Positions 16,023 to 24,359 of a stretch of DNA of 51,678 nucleotides are shown piece by piece. Both the position numbers and the translations under genes were made by a program. Under the pieces are notes generated by a model. It was not told the origin of the DNA, ran no database searches, and saw nothing but the letters and a program-made list of their open reading frames with translations. The first letter of the stretch is position 1; each line of letters opens with the position of its first letter. This stretch comes from Clostridia bacterium (GTDB taxonomy: Bacteria > Bacillota > Clostridia > Christensenellales > Aristaeellaceae). The stretch is from positions 1 to 51,678 of the forward strand of contig JAFUTW010000039.1 in the NCBI GenBank assembly GCA_017484085.1, written 5' to 3'.

Positions 16023-17778
16023 GCCTTTTGACCGCAACCCGGATGCAGACGTTGTTCAGATCCAGGAAGTGGGAATACCGCACCTCGTCGGCGCTGGCAT
16101 AGACGAGACGCAGACCGATGTGGGAGGTCGGTTCCTTCGGGTTCAGCATCGCGTAGCGTTCCGTCAGATCATAAGGCCGGCCATTGTTGCGCATGCGGAG
16201 GATCAGCCACTTTTCGCCGATGATGAAACGCGCGGAAAGGCGCAGAGGATGCCGTAGCTTTGTGTTGTGCTCGATGCTGTTGGTGCCCAGTTCCTCCAGG
16301 CACAGGGCGATGTGGACAGCCTGCCGCTCATGGATCCCGGCTTTCCTGCAGCAGCGGAGAACCTCTTTTGAGGCCGCCGTCACATCTGCAAAAGTGTGCA
16401 TCTGTCTCTCCAGGGCAAAAAGGGTACGGTCCCAGTCGCCGCCGCCGGTCAGGCGGCTTCGCGCCTGCCGGCCTGCGCACAGCCAAAGAAGGCCACAGAT
16501 CAGCGCCAGAAAGATCTCGTGAACGGCGAAGGCCGCATAGATGCCCGTCATGCCGAACCGCCCGGCCAGCACCCGGGTCACCAGGCAGGGAAGTACCAGC
16601 GTGTGCAGCACCGTCAGTACCAGGGCGGTCCGCTGACGGCCCATGCCCTGGCAGTAAGAGATCAGGCCCAGATTGAGCGCTACGAAGGGGACGCCGAGCA
16701 GATACCACCGGAAGGCGGAGAGGCCGAGCGCCCGCAGCGCTTCATCCGGGGTAAAGAGCCGCAGCAGCTGCGGCGCGGCCAGCGCGAGAAGCGCCGCAAG
16801 AGCGGAGCCGGCCGTCAGACCGTAATACAGGAAGAAGCGGCGCTCCTCACCCAGGTCTTCCCGGCTCTGTTCGGCGGCGTAAATGCCTGTCAGCAGCAGT
16901 ATCGCGGCAGAGATGCCCTCGCAGAAGGATTTCGGCAGATAATGCAGGGCATCCTGGATGGAAAGGGCCGCCAGCCCCGGGATCGTGCCGTAACGGATCA
17001 TCAGCCGGTTGATGACAAGCGGGCACAGGAGCAGGCACAGATAGCGGACACCCATGGGGGAGCCGTCCAGCAGGATGCCCCGCAGTGTCTGCGGATGCAG
17101 ATTCGGCCGCGCAAGACGAAAGAAGGAACTGCCGCCCTTAAGGTGGCCGGCGAGGACCAGCGTGGCGCAGGCATAGGCGAAGACGCTGGCGGCGGCGATG
17201 CCGGTTATGCCGGCGTTCAGCTGCACGGCGGCCAGGTCCCCAGCAATATCGGCTGCAAGGATGACCAGTGAGGAAACCCAGATCCGGATCCCGCCGCCTT
17301 CCATCAGGACGACGGTGCCCAGTATGCCGAAGAAGATAATAAATACGCTGCCGCTGAGGACCGGGCGCAGGTACGCGGCCACCTCCCGCAGGAGGGCGGC
17401 GTCCCGCAAGCCGCCCGAGAGCAGCAGGGCCAGCGGACCGGAAGAAAAGATGCCCGCGAGCGTAAGGACGAGGGAAAAGAGAAGACCGGAACCGAAGCTG
17501 CACAGGAAGGTTTGGGCGGCAGCCTCCTTCTGTCCGCTCTCCAGCTCCCGGGCCGCGCGGACGGAAAAGCCGGAGCTGATGACGGTGCTGCAAAGGCTCA
17601 GCACGGAATAAACGGGCATAGCCAGCTTCATGGCTGCCAGCCCCGACTCGCCGCAGCAGTGGCCCGCTATTGCGCTGTCGATCATGCCGGTCACGGACAG
17701 GGTAAGGTACTGCACCGTGTTGATCATCGTCAGCCGACGGAAAAACCCGCGCTGGTAGCTGATCTTATCCAGGATCAC
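16018..17778 (-). CDS. MATE-family transporter fused to a C-terminal HATPase (anti-sigma-kinase-like) domain
   Basis: 586 residues. The first 440 or so have about twelve hydrophobic helices of the MATE multidrug/flippase superfamily. The last 140 are soluble: LCLEELGTNSIEHN matches the N-box of GHKL ATPases of the RsbW/SpoIIAB kind, followed by MRNNGRPYDL as a G1-like motif and HIGLRLVYA as G2. Such domains phosphorylate anti-sigma antagonists or bind ATP to sense state; joining one to a transporter suggests sensing coupled to transport or signalling. I start at GTG 17778 (GAGGCGG upstream). The next Met lacks a ribosome binding site. Confidence 0.8.
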   Translation of the reverse strand: MILDKISYQRGFFRRLTMINTVQYLTLSVTGMIDSAIAGHCCGESGLAAMKLAMPVYSVLSLCSTVISSGFSVRAARELESGQKEAAAQTFLCSFGSGLLFSLVLTLAGIFSSGPLALLLSGGLRDAALLREVAAYLRPVLSGSVFIIFFGILGTVVLMEGGGIRIWVSSLVILAADIAGDLAAVQLNAGITGIAAASVFAYACATLVLAGHLKGGSSFFRLARPNLHPQTLRGILLDGSPMGVRYLCLLLCPLVINRLMIRYGTIPGLAALSIQDALHYLPKSFCEGISAAILLLTGIYAAEQSREDLGEERRFFLYYGLTAGSALAALLALAAPQLLRLFTPDEALRALGLSAFRWYLLGVPFVALNLGLISYCQGMGRQRTALVLTVLHTLVLPCLVTRVLAGRFGMTGIYAAFAVHEIFLALICGLLWLCAGRQARSRLTGGGDWDRTLFALERQMHTFADVTAASKEVLRCCRKAGIHERQAVHIALCLEELGTNSIEHNTKLRHPLRLSARFIIGEKWLILRMRNNGRPYDLTERYAMLNPKEPTSHIGLRLVYASADEVRYSHFLDLNNVCIRVAVKRQ

Positions 17779-17811
17779 ACAAACCGCCTCATATCCAATA
17801 AGAATAGCGCC

Positions 17812-17840
17812 ATTATATATTAAACATTCTATAATATCAA
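17812..17840 (-). promoter_or_regulatory. Sigma-A promoter of the MATE-fusion gene
   Basis: Minus strand: TTGATA (17835-17840), 17 bases, TATAAT (17812-17817), about 34 bases before the GTG start. Confidence 0.75.
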
Positions 17841-17877
17841 ATCAGAAAGAAGAAGCCCCGCGCCACGGCGCGGGGCT
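17840..17877 (-). terminator. Terminator of the second sugar ABC operon
   Basis: An 11-bp GC stem (17854-17864 with 17867-17877) followed on the minus strand by CTTCTTCTTTCTG. It lies 54 bases after the permease stop. Confidence 0.75.
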
Positions 17878-17930
17878 CCGATGGAACCGGGAGTAACTTA
17901 CGGCAGCGCTGACTGCTCAGGGCCTGAGGA

Positions 17931-18938
17931 TTACTGCTCCTTCTTGGTCGCGTAAGCCGCGATCAGCGCCAGCGCCAGAACGGCGCCCTTGACGGCGGGC
18001 AGGACGTAGAAGGGAACGGCGCAGATGGTGAGGCCGTTCTCCAGCGTGGAGACCAGCATGGCACCGATCAGCGTGCCCAGCGCATTCGGCTTTTCCGCGC
18101 CGCCGACAGAACGGCCGACGAACACGGCGGCCAGGGCCTGCATGAGGTAGTTGTCGCAGCACATGACCTGTGCGGAGCTGCCGCGGGAGGCGACCAGGAT
18201 GCCGCCGATGGCGATAAACACAGCCGTGATCATGCCGGCGAGGTAGCGGTAGGCCTTGACGTTGATGCCGGAGAGCTTGGCTGCCTGCTTGTTGCCGCCC
18301 ATGGCGTAGATGAAGCGGCCGTGCTTGGTGTACTCCAGGAAGATATGGGCGACCAGCACGCACAGCAGCATGATGACGATGAGCCAGGGCTCGCGGCCGA
18401 TGGCGCTGAAGGAAGGCTCCAGCTTGACGCGGATGGGCTGCGCGCCGTAAGGCGTCCTCATGCCGGTGGATACGGCGCCGCCGCCGATGTACCACTGGCC
18501 GAGGCCCTGGTGCACGAACATCAGCGCGCAGGTGGCCAGCATATCGGGGATCTTGCAGACGAGGATGAGGAACATCGTCAGCTGATACATGATCAGCGTA
18601 ATGGCGATGGTGATCAGCACGCAGAGGATCAGCGGCAGGCCGTACCACAGGTACATGCTCATAAAGACGTAGGCGGAGCAGCTGGCCAGCGTGCAGGCGG
18701 ACATATCAAATCCATCCGGGGCCATGGTGACGGTCGCCGCGATGGCGAAGACCGTCGTGATGCTCATGGCGCGCAGGATGTTGATCATGTTGTTGACGGA
18801 TAAGAAGCGGTTTCCTTTGATCAGATAAAATACCACAAAGCAAAGCACCAGCGCGATGACGGCTGCCCAGTCCAGCAGCCTGCGAAGGGTGCTCTTGCCG
18901 CCTTTATCGGCGATAGGATTTTTCAGCTTGGCTTGCAT
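17931..18938 (-). CDS. Sugar-type ABC importer, permease
   Basis: 335 residues, RbsC-like family with about ten helices and MAPDGFDMS near residue 68 in place of the usual G-x-I-D-L-S motif; GGNKQAAKLSGINV (about 213-226) is the cytoplasmic coupling loop. Last gene of the operon binding protein-ATPase-permease. Start after AGGAGGAAA. Because the operon is divergent from the microcompartment operon and shares its control region, I infer that it imports that pathway's sugar. Confidence 0.88.
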   Translation of the reverse strand: MQAKLKNPIADKGGKSTLRRLLDWAAVIALVLCFVVFYLIKGNRFLSVNNMINILRAMSITTVFAIAATVTMAPDGFDMSACTLASCSAYVFMSMYLWYGLPLILCVLITIAITLIMYQLTMFLILVCKIPDMLATCALMFVHQGLGQWYIGGGAVSTGMRTPYGAQPIRVKLEPSFSAIGREPWLIVIMLLCVLVAHIFLEYTKHGRFIYAMGGNKQAAKLSGINVKAYRYLAGMITAVFIAIGGILVASRGSSAQVMCCDNYLMQALAAVFVGRSVGGAEKPNALGTLIGAMLVSTLENGLTICAVPFYVLPAVKGAVLALALIAAYATKKEQ

Positions 18939-18963
18939 ATCATTTCCTCCTGTATTTGCCGCG

Positions 18964-20487
18964 TCAGGCGTATTTTGCGGTACTGCCGACCGAGTAGTGC
19001 ATGATTTCGTCCTCGCCGGTCTTGGCGGTTTCCAGTTCCGCCATTACATGACCGTCGAAGAGGACGTAGATCCTGTCCGTGATGGACAGAAGCTCCGAGT
19101 TTTCGCAGGAAGCGTAAATGACGCTGTTGCCCTGCCGCGTGATGTCGTTGATGAGACGGAAAATATCCTGCTTGGCGCCGACGTCGACGCCCTTGGTGGG
19201 TTCGTCGAAGATGTAGACGTCGCAGTCCGCGGCCATCCATTTGCCGACAGCCACCTTCTGCTGGTTTCCGCCGGAGAGGTTGGCGACCTTCTGGTTGATG
19301 GACGGGGTCTTGATGCCCAGGCTGTCCACGTACTTGCGCGCATTCTCCTCCGTCTTGGATTTGATGACGAACGCGCCGGCGCAGAACTTGTCTAGGGCTG
19401 CCGCGGAAAGGTTGAAGGTGACGGTCTCGCCGACCAGTACGCCTTCCTTGCGGCGCTCTTCCGGCACCAGGGCGATGCCCTGCCGGAGCGCATCGGTTGG
19501 GATCTTGATCTTCAGTTCTTTGCCGTTCAGCGTGATGGTGCCGCCCGTCTTTTCATAGGCGCCGAAGATGGTCTTGCACAGTTCCGACTTGCCCGCGCCG
19601 ACCAGGCCGGCGATGCCGACGATCTCGCCCCTGCGGACGTAGAAGGAGACGTCGTTCACCTTGCCGTCCGCGCCGGAGAGGTGGGAGACTTCAAAGACCT
19701 TCTCGCCGATCGGTACGACTTCCTTGGGGAAGTTTTCCTCGAAGGAGCGGCCCAGCATCTTTTCGATGATCTCGCGCGTGGTGGTCTTATCCGTCACGTC
19801 GCTGGTATCCACGATCTCGCCGTTGCGCATGACGGTATACTTCTGGCAGATCTGCAGGATCTCATGGATGCGGTGGGAGATGAAGATGATGGCGATATTC
19901 TCCGTCTCCTGCAGATGGCGGACGAGCCGGAAGAGCTCCGCGGTCTCGGAATCGGACAGCGGCGCGGTCGGCTCATCCAGAATGAGGAAGTTGCACTCGT
20001 TGACGATAGCCCTGGCGATCAGCACCATCTGCTTCTGCGCCAGGGAGAGATCCTGAACGAGGGTGCGGACGTTCACATTGATGTGCAGCCGGTCCAGCAC
20101 TTCTTTGGCGCGGCGGCGCATCTCGGGCCACGAGACCAGGGGCTTCTTGTCGGCGGTCAGGATCATATCGCCCAGCATCACGTTTTCGGCGACGGAAAGC
20201 GTCGGGACGAGCGCCATGTCCACTTCCTGGTAAACGATCTGGATTCCCAGCTTTTTGGCGGCCATCGTGGTGCGCAGCTCCACGGTTTCGCCGTTTAGAT
20301 AAACTTCCCCGGTATAATCGGGGTTCGCGCCGGCCAGCACCTTCATCAGGGTGGACTTGCCTGCCCCGTTGGCGCCGACGAGCGCGCGGATTTCACCGGT
20401 GCTGACTTCAAAATTGACGTCGCTCAGCGCTTTGACACCGGGAAACTCGATGGATACGTTTCGCGTACCAAGCGTCATCCTGGCCAT
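18964..20487 (-). CDS. Sugar-type ABC importer, ATP-binding subunit
   Basis: 507 residues with two ABC domains. Domain 1: Walker A GANGAGKST (38-46), DEPTAPLSDSE Walker B. Domain 2: GLVGAGKSE, LSGGNQQKV and DEPTKGVDVGAK. Domain 1 has a diverged signature (DLSLAQKQMV in place of LSGGQ), as is common in this family. GAGGAG precedes the start. The following permease starts 25 bases after its stop. Confidence 0.9.
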   Translation of the reverse strand: MARMTLGTRNVSIEFPGVKALSDVNFEVSTGEIRALVGANGAGKSTLMKVLAGANPDYTGEVYLNGETVELRTTMAAKKLGIQIVYQEVDMALVPTLSVAENVMLGDMILTADKKPLVSWPEMRRRAKEVLDRLHINVNVRTLVQDLSLAQKQMVLIARAIVNECNFLILDEPTAPLSDSETAELFRLVRHLQETENIAIIFISHRIHEILQICQKYTVMRNGEIVDTSDVTDKTTTREIIEKMLGRSFEENFPKEVVPIGEKVFEVSHLSGADGKVNDVSFYVRRGEIVGIAGLVGAGKSELCKTIFGAYEKTGGTITLNGKELKIKIPTDALRQGIALVPEERRKEGVLVGETVTFNLSAAALDKFCAGAFVIKSKTEENARKYVDSLGIKTPSINQKVANLSGGNQQKVAVGKWMAADCDVYIFDEPTKGVDVGAKQDIFRLINDITRQGNSVIYASCENSELLSITDRIYVLFDGHVMAELETAKTGEDEIMHYSVGSTAKYA

Positions 20488-20518
20488 CGGTACTCCTCAA
20501 CTTTCATGTGGATTTAAG

Positions 20519-20552
20519 AAGGAGCGCCGGAGCAAAGGCTCCGACGCTCCTT
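20519..20552. other. Intercistronic hairpin between binding-protein and ATPase genes
   Basis: AAGGAGCG (20519-20526) pairs with CGCTCCTT (20545-20552) and CGGAGC with GCTCCG inside, loop AAAG. There is no strong U-run. Such hairpins after binding-protein genes often keep that message more abundant than the rest. Confidence 0.6.
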
Positions 20553-20592
20553 GTCAAGAAACAATGCTCAACAGTTACTGTTCAGGCTTCAA

Positions 20593-21705
20593 TTATTTGT
20601 GGATGAGGTCGGCGGGCATCCAGTCGGCCACGGAGAGGTAGCCGAGGTTGCCGTAGGTCTCGCCGGCGATTTCGCCGAGGTTTTCTACAGTGCTGTCATC
20701 CTTGATGTTAGAGGCCAAGATAGCGGTGCCGGGGACTTCGACGACGTCCACGCCGTACTCGCCGGAAGCCGGATCATAGATCTTGTCATACTCGCCGGCC
20801 ATCTCCAGCATCAGCAGGCGCATCGCGATCTCGCCGTTGAGGGTCCAGTCGGTCGTGCCGGCCGCGGTCCAGATGGCGGGATCATCGTGCATGTGGGTGA
20901 CGTCCACGTTGTCGATGTCAACGGAAGCCATGGGCAGCGCGTCGCCCTCGGTGCCGTTCATCAGCGCGTTTTCCTTGATGGCGTTGAAGACGCCCTGGCC
21001 GTACAGGTCATAGTAAGCGATGACGCCGTCCACGTCCTTGCGGTCGATGGACTGGAGGTAAGCGGCGGTCACGGCGTTGGCGGAGTCCATGCTGTCCTGC
21101 AGGGGCTGGATCTCGCCGACGGTCTTGATCTTGCCGGCAGCCTCATACTCCTGCCAGCCGACTTCGCGGCGATCGAACGGGCTGTTGTAGTTGGGGCCGC
21201 GCCAGACCTTGATCAGGCGGACGCCCTCGCCGAACTTCTCGATCATGGAGTCGAGCAGAACGGTGACCAGGCTCTTATCCTGCTGGAAGAGCTGGGTGAT
21301 GCCCGGCAGCTTCTGATATTCGCCGTCGGTATAGAACTGGGTGTCGAAGCAGACGATCTTCATTTCCGGATACTTCTCCGCGACTTCCTTCAGGAAGACA
21401 TAGGAGCCGTCCTGGTTGCCGTGGCTGACGAGGATTCCGTCATAACCTGAAGAGGCACACGTATTGATGGTATCCATCCAGTTGTTGAAGTCGCCGCCGC
21501 AGAAGAAGAAGTCAAAGTCCACATCCAGCGCCTTGCACAGATCGGCGCAGGAGTCTTTCCACATCTGGAAGATGGTGGCGCTGGGCAGAAGCATGATGTA
21601 AGCGACCTTCTTGCCCGCAACGGGGTTCGTGGTCTCGGCGGAGGCAACGGCCATCATGGAGAGGGCCAGGACCAGCGCCAATACGATAGCGAGAATCTTT
21701 TTCAT
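20593..21705 (-). CDS. Sugar-type ABC importer, substrate-binding protein
   Basis: 370 residues of the type I periplasmic-binding fold (RbsB-like superfamily). A Sec signal peptide ends Val-Ala-Ser-Ala at residue 23, again with no lipobox cysteine. It is longer than ordinary ribose-binding proteins and only distantly like them; ligand residues cannot be assigned. First gene of the operon, with AAGGAGGAAA before the ATG. The ligand is unknown; 5-methylthioribose, 5-deoxyribose or another pentose fits the divergent metabolic operon. Confidence 0.85.
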   Translation of the reverse strand: MKKILAIVLALVLALSMMAVASAETTNPVAGKKVAYIMLLPSATIFQMWKDSCADLCKALDVDFDFFFCGGDFNNWMDTINTCASSGYDGILVSHGNQDGSYVFLKEVAEKYPEMKIVCFDTQFYTDGEYQKLPGITQLFQQDKSLVTVLLDSMIEKFGEGVRLIKVWRGPNYNSPFDRREVGWQEYEAAGKIKTVGEIQPLQDSMDSANAVTAAYLQSIDRKDVDGVIAYYDLYGQGVFNAIKENALMNGTEGDALPMASVDIDNVDVTHMHDDPAIWTAAGTTDWTLNGEIAMRLLMLEMAGEYDKIYDPASGEYGVDVVEVPGTAILASNIKDDSTVENLGEIAGETYGNLGYLSVADWMPADLIHK

Positions 21706-21755
21706 AGGTTTTCCTCCTTTGTGCTGATCGGGAAGATCCGTCTTCCCGTGCTGAT

Positions 21756-21787
21756 AACAGTATAGTGCTGTTTAGAAAGACTGTCAA
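21756..21787 (-). promoter_or_regulatory. Sigma-A promoter of the importer operon with overlapping inverted repeat
   Basis: Minus strand: TTGACA (21782-21787), 17 bases, TATACT (21759-21764). AACAG (21756-21760) and CTGTT (21768-21772) form an inverted repeat over the -10 box, and GTTTAG (21770-21775) is a half-site of the palindrome at 21973. Confidence 0.8.
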
Positions 21788-21928
21788 GTTATTATCGAAA
21801 AGAATTTAAGGAAAATGCCTGTTGAAAGGGCTGCTTATTCTGATAATAAGGACAGAGTAACGCTCGAAAAGTAGATTAAACAGACAAAATCGAGCTGAAA
21901 GTTTTAGAATCTTTTTTGTGCAGCAAGG

Positions 21929-21957
21929 TTGACATTACTTAACGATTCTACTATATT
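21929..21957 (+). promoter_or_regulatory. Sigma-A promoter of the microcompartment operon
   Basis: TTGACA (21929-21934), 17 bases, TATATT (21952-21957), about 75 bases before the aldolase ATG. Confidence 0.8.
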
Positions 21958-21972
21958 ATAGATGAATAGAAC

Positions 21973-21997
21973 CGTTTAGTTTACTAAACACTAAACG
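21973..21997. promoter_or_regulatory. Palindromic operator in the leader of the microcompartment operon
   Basis: CGTTTAG (21973-21979) is inverted as CTAAACG (21991-21997), with an inner GTTTAG-TTTA-CTAAAC palindrome nested within. It lies just after the predicted transcription start, so a bound repressor would block the operon. The LacI-family protein at 33827 is the obvious candidate. Confidence 0.7.
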
Positions 21998-22032
21998 ATC
22001 AAATGAAAGATACGGACAGGAGCAGATGAACC

Positions 22033-22926
22033 ATGCATGAAATGAAGCGCTATCCGACGGATGACGAAGCGAAAAAGCTGATCTGTGAGATCGGCCGCCG
22101 GATGTATCAGAAGAACTTCGTCGCCGCTAATGACGGAAACATCAGCTGCAAGGTGGATGACGACATCATCTGGGCGACACCCACGGGTGTCTCCAAGGGC
22201 TTTATGAGCGAGGACATCCTGGTCAAGCTCAGGCTGGACGGGACCGTGCTCTCCCAGGGGCCGCTCAAGCCCTCCAGTGAGATCAAGATGCATCTGCGCG
22301 TTTACAACGAAAACCCTGAGGTCGGCGGCGTTTGCCACGCGCATCCGCCGGTATCCACTTCTTTCGCCATCGCGGGTATGAGCCTGGACAAGGCGATCTA
22401 TCCCGAGGCGCTGGTCAACCTGGGCACAGTGCCCTGCGTGCACTATGAGACGCCGGGTTCCCAGGGCATCCCGGACAGCATCGCGCCCTACTGCCGCGAC
22501 TATAACGCGCTGCTGCTGGCCAACCACGGCGCGCTCTCCTGGGGCAGGGACGCTATGGAAGCGTGGTACCGCCTGGAATCGGTGGAGCACTACGCGATGG
22601 TCATCATGTACACGGGCAACATCATCGGCAAGGCGAACGTGCTCAGCTGCGACCAGGTGGGCGAGCTGATGGAGATCCGCAAGCGGATGGGCTACACGAG
22701 CGGCGGCGGAATGCCGGCCTGCACGGCGAGGCCGACCAACACGATGGACGTGGTGGCGACCAACCAGCCTGTGAACCCCGCGCCGGAGGCGCCGCGCGTA
22801 CTCAGGACCTACGGACAAAGCGAAGCGCCGGCATCTTCCTGCGGCTGCACCGGAAGCGCGGGCGCGAGCGAAGCGGAGCTGCGGGCTATCACCCAGGCGG
22901 TGCTGGAGCGGCTGAAGAACCTGTAA
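22033..22926 (+). CDS. Class II aldolase with C-terminal microcompartment-targeting peptide
   Basis: 297 residues, fuculose-phosphate/ribulose-phosphate aldolase family. Visible are the catalytic Glu83 (SSEIKMH) and zinc ligands His102 and His104 (CHAHPP) and His165 (ANHGAL). Family members cleave ketose 1-phosphates to dihydroxyacetone phosphate and an aldehyde. With MtnK and MtnA in the same operon, the likely substrate is 5-methylthioribulose 1-phosphate or 5-deoxyribulose 1-phosphate. After the catalytic domain comes a 40-residue Pro/Ala/Gly linker and a terminal amphipathic helix (about 279-297, EAELRAITQAVLERL), typical of cargo sent into BMC shells. A fuculose or rhamnulose phosphate role is possible but no matching isomerase or kinase is present. 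Confidence 0.85.
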   Translation: MHEMKRYPTDDEAKKLICEIGRRMYQKNFVAANDGNISCKVDDDIIWATPTGVSKGFMSEDILVKLRLDGTVLSQGPLKPSSEIKMHLRVYNENPEVGGVCHAHPPVSTSFAIAGMSLDKAIYPEALVNLGTVPCVHYETPGSQGIPDSIAPYCRDYNALLLANHGALSWGRDAMEAWYRLESVEHYAMVIMYTGNIIGKANVLSCDQVGELMEIRKRMGYTSGGGMPACTARPTNTMDVVATNQPVNPAPEAPRVLRTYGQSEAPASSCGCTGSAGASEAELRAITQAVLERLKNL

Positions 22927-22935
22927 AAGGATAAA

Positions 22936-22980
22936 CCCTTCAGTCAGCCGTCGGCTGACAGCTCCCCTTTCAGGGGAGCC
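22936..22980. repeat. Palindromic intergenic repeat, copy A
   Basis: Two head-on hairpins: CAGTCAGCCG/CGGCTGACAG-like, then GCTCCCCTTTCAGGGGAGC. The same layout recurs at 25974, 28639 and 28690. Related repeats are abundant between genes in gut Clostridia. Confidence 0.75.
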
Positions 22981-23020
22981 AAGAACGGATTTAAGAAATA
23001 AATAGGAAAGGAGGCTGCAT

Positions 23021-24352
23021 ATGAAGGCGATCGTCATCGGCGGCGTGGCCGCCGGCATGTCCGCGGCCTCCAAGCTGCGGCGCGTTCTGCCGGACGCCGA
23101 GATCCGCGTCTATGAGCGGGGTTCCTTCCTCTCCTACGGTGCGTGCGGCCTTCCTTATTATATAGGCGGGGCGAACGACAACCCGGCGCTGCTGATCGCC
23201 AGGACGAGAGAGCAGTATCAAAAGATGAACATCGACACCCGCCTGCGCTGCGAGGTGACACGGGTGGAGCCCGCCGCAAAGCGGATCACCGTGCGCTCGC
23301 TGGACACGGGCGAGGTTTTTGAGGATACCTATGACCGGCTGATGATCGCAACCGGCGCAAACAGCGTGATGCCGAAGATCCCCGGCGCGGATTCCGCAGG
23401 CGTCTTCTATCTGCGGAGCATGGAGGACGGGCTTTTCCTGCATGAATTCGTGCGCCTGCCCGAGGTGCGGCACGTCGCCGTGATCGGCGGAGGCGCGATC
23501 GGCGTGGAGATGGCGGAGGCGCTGGTGAAGCTGGGCAGGCAGGTCACGCTGCTGGAAGGCGGCAAGCGCATCCTGGCGCCCTATGAGCCGGAACTGTCCG
23601 AGCTGGCGGCGCAGGAGCTGGAGCGAAACGGCGTGCGCGTGCGCGTCGGCACGAAGGTGAGCGCAATTGAAGAGGGTTCGCAGGGTCGCATCGTCCGCAC
23701 GGAAAGCGGGGACGTGGCCTGCGATATGGTGCTGATGGCGGTGGGCGTCGTGCCCGCGACGGACTTCCTGCGCGACACGGGCATCCGCATGGCGCGCAAC
23801 GGCGCCATCCTCGTGGACAGGGAGCTGCGCACCAGCATTGAGGATATCTGGGCGGCGGGCGACTGCGCTACGGTCTACCACCGTGAAGCGCAGGAGGATT
23901 ACTTCATCCCGCTGGGGACGGTGGCCAACAAGTGCGGGCGCATCGCCGGCGGCAACATGGCCGGCGGACACGAGAAGTTCATCGGCGCGCTGGGCACCTC
24001 TGCCATCAAGGTCTTCTCTCTGGAGATGGGCAGGACGGGGCTCGGAGAGGCCGATGCCGCCCGGCTGGGTATCCGTTTTAAGACGAAGCTGGTCACCGCG
24101 ATGGATCACCCGGCCTATTATCCGAACCCGACGAAGCTTGTCATCAAACTGATCTACGAAGAGGGGACGAGGCGCCTGCTGGGGGCGTGCGTCTGCGGCG
24201 AGAAAAACGCGGTGCTGCGCTGCGACCTCTTCGCGCTGGCCATCCATAACAACATGACGACGGATGAACTGGGCATGGTGGATCTGGCGTACGCGCCGCC
24301 CTTCGCGGGCGTGTGGGACGCCGTGCACATCGCCGCCAACGCGGCAAAGTGA
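23021..24352 (+). CDS. CoA-disulfide reductase / NADH oxidase-like flavoprotein
   Basis: 443 residues, pyridine nucleotide-disulfide oxidoreductase fold. FAD motif GGVAAGMSAASKLRR at the N-terminus, the single redox Cys42 in SYGACGLPYYIGG as in CoA-disulfide reductases and Nox enzymes, NAD motif VIGGGAIGVEMAEAL and the second FAD motif WAAGDCA. It would reduce CoA disulfide or related persulfides with NAD(P)H, or reduce oxygen. Within a BMC operon it could keep CoA thiols reduced or act on a sulfur compound. AAAGGAGG lies upstream. The CoA-transferase-like gene begins 8 bases after its stop. Confidence 0.8.
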   Translation: MKAIVIGGVAAGMSAASKLRRVLPDAEIRVYERGSFLSYGACGLPYYIGGANDNPALLIARTREQYQKMNIDTRLRCEVTRVEPAAKRITVRSLDTGEVFEDTYDRLMIATGANSVMPKIPGADSAGVFYLRSMEDGLFLHEFVRLPEVRHVAVIGGGAIGVEMAEALVKLGRQVTLLEGGKRILAPYEPELSELAAQELERNGVRVRVGTKVSAIEEGSQGRIVRTESGDVACDMVLMAVGVVPATDFLRDTGIRMARNGAILVDRELRTSIEDIWAAGDCATVYHREAQEDYFIPLGTVANKCGRIAGGNMAGGHEKFIGALGTSAIKVFSLEMGRTGLGEADAARLGIRFKTKLVTAMDHPAYYPNPTKLVIKLIYEEGTRRLLGACVCGEKNAVLRCDLFALAIHNNMTTDELGMVDLAYAPPFAGVWDAVHIAANAAK

Positions 24353-24359
24353 GGTGCGC

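Larger units (their letters stand above)
21706..22032. promoter_or_regulatory. Divergent control region between importer and microcompartment operons
   Basis: 327 bases without a gene. It holds a strong promoter on each strand (21759-21787 minus, 21929-21957 plus) and palindromes at 21756-21772 and 21973-21997, described separately. The 21790-21925 interior is AT-rich and I see nothing specific in it. Confidence 0.8.

Noticed and set aside
16018-17778. MATE and HATPase as two separate genes
   Set aside because: The frame is open throughout, with no internal start having a ribosome binding site near the domain border.
22936-22980. Repeat copy A as a transcription terminator
   Set aside because: It forms hairpins but has no U-run, and the following genes have no promoter of their own that I can see, so the operon must continue.
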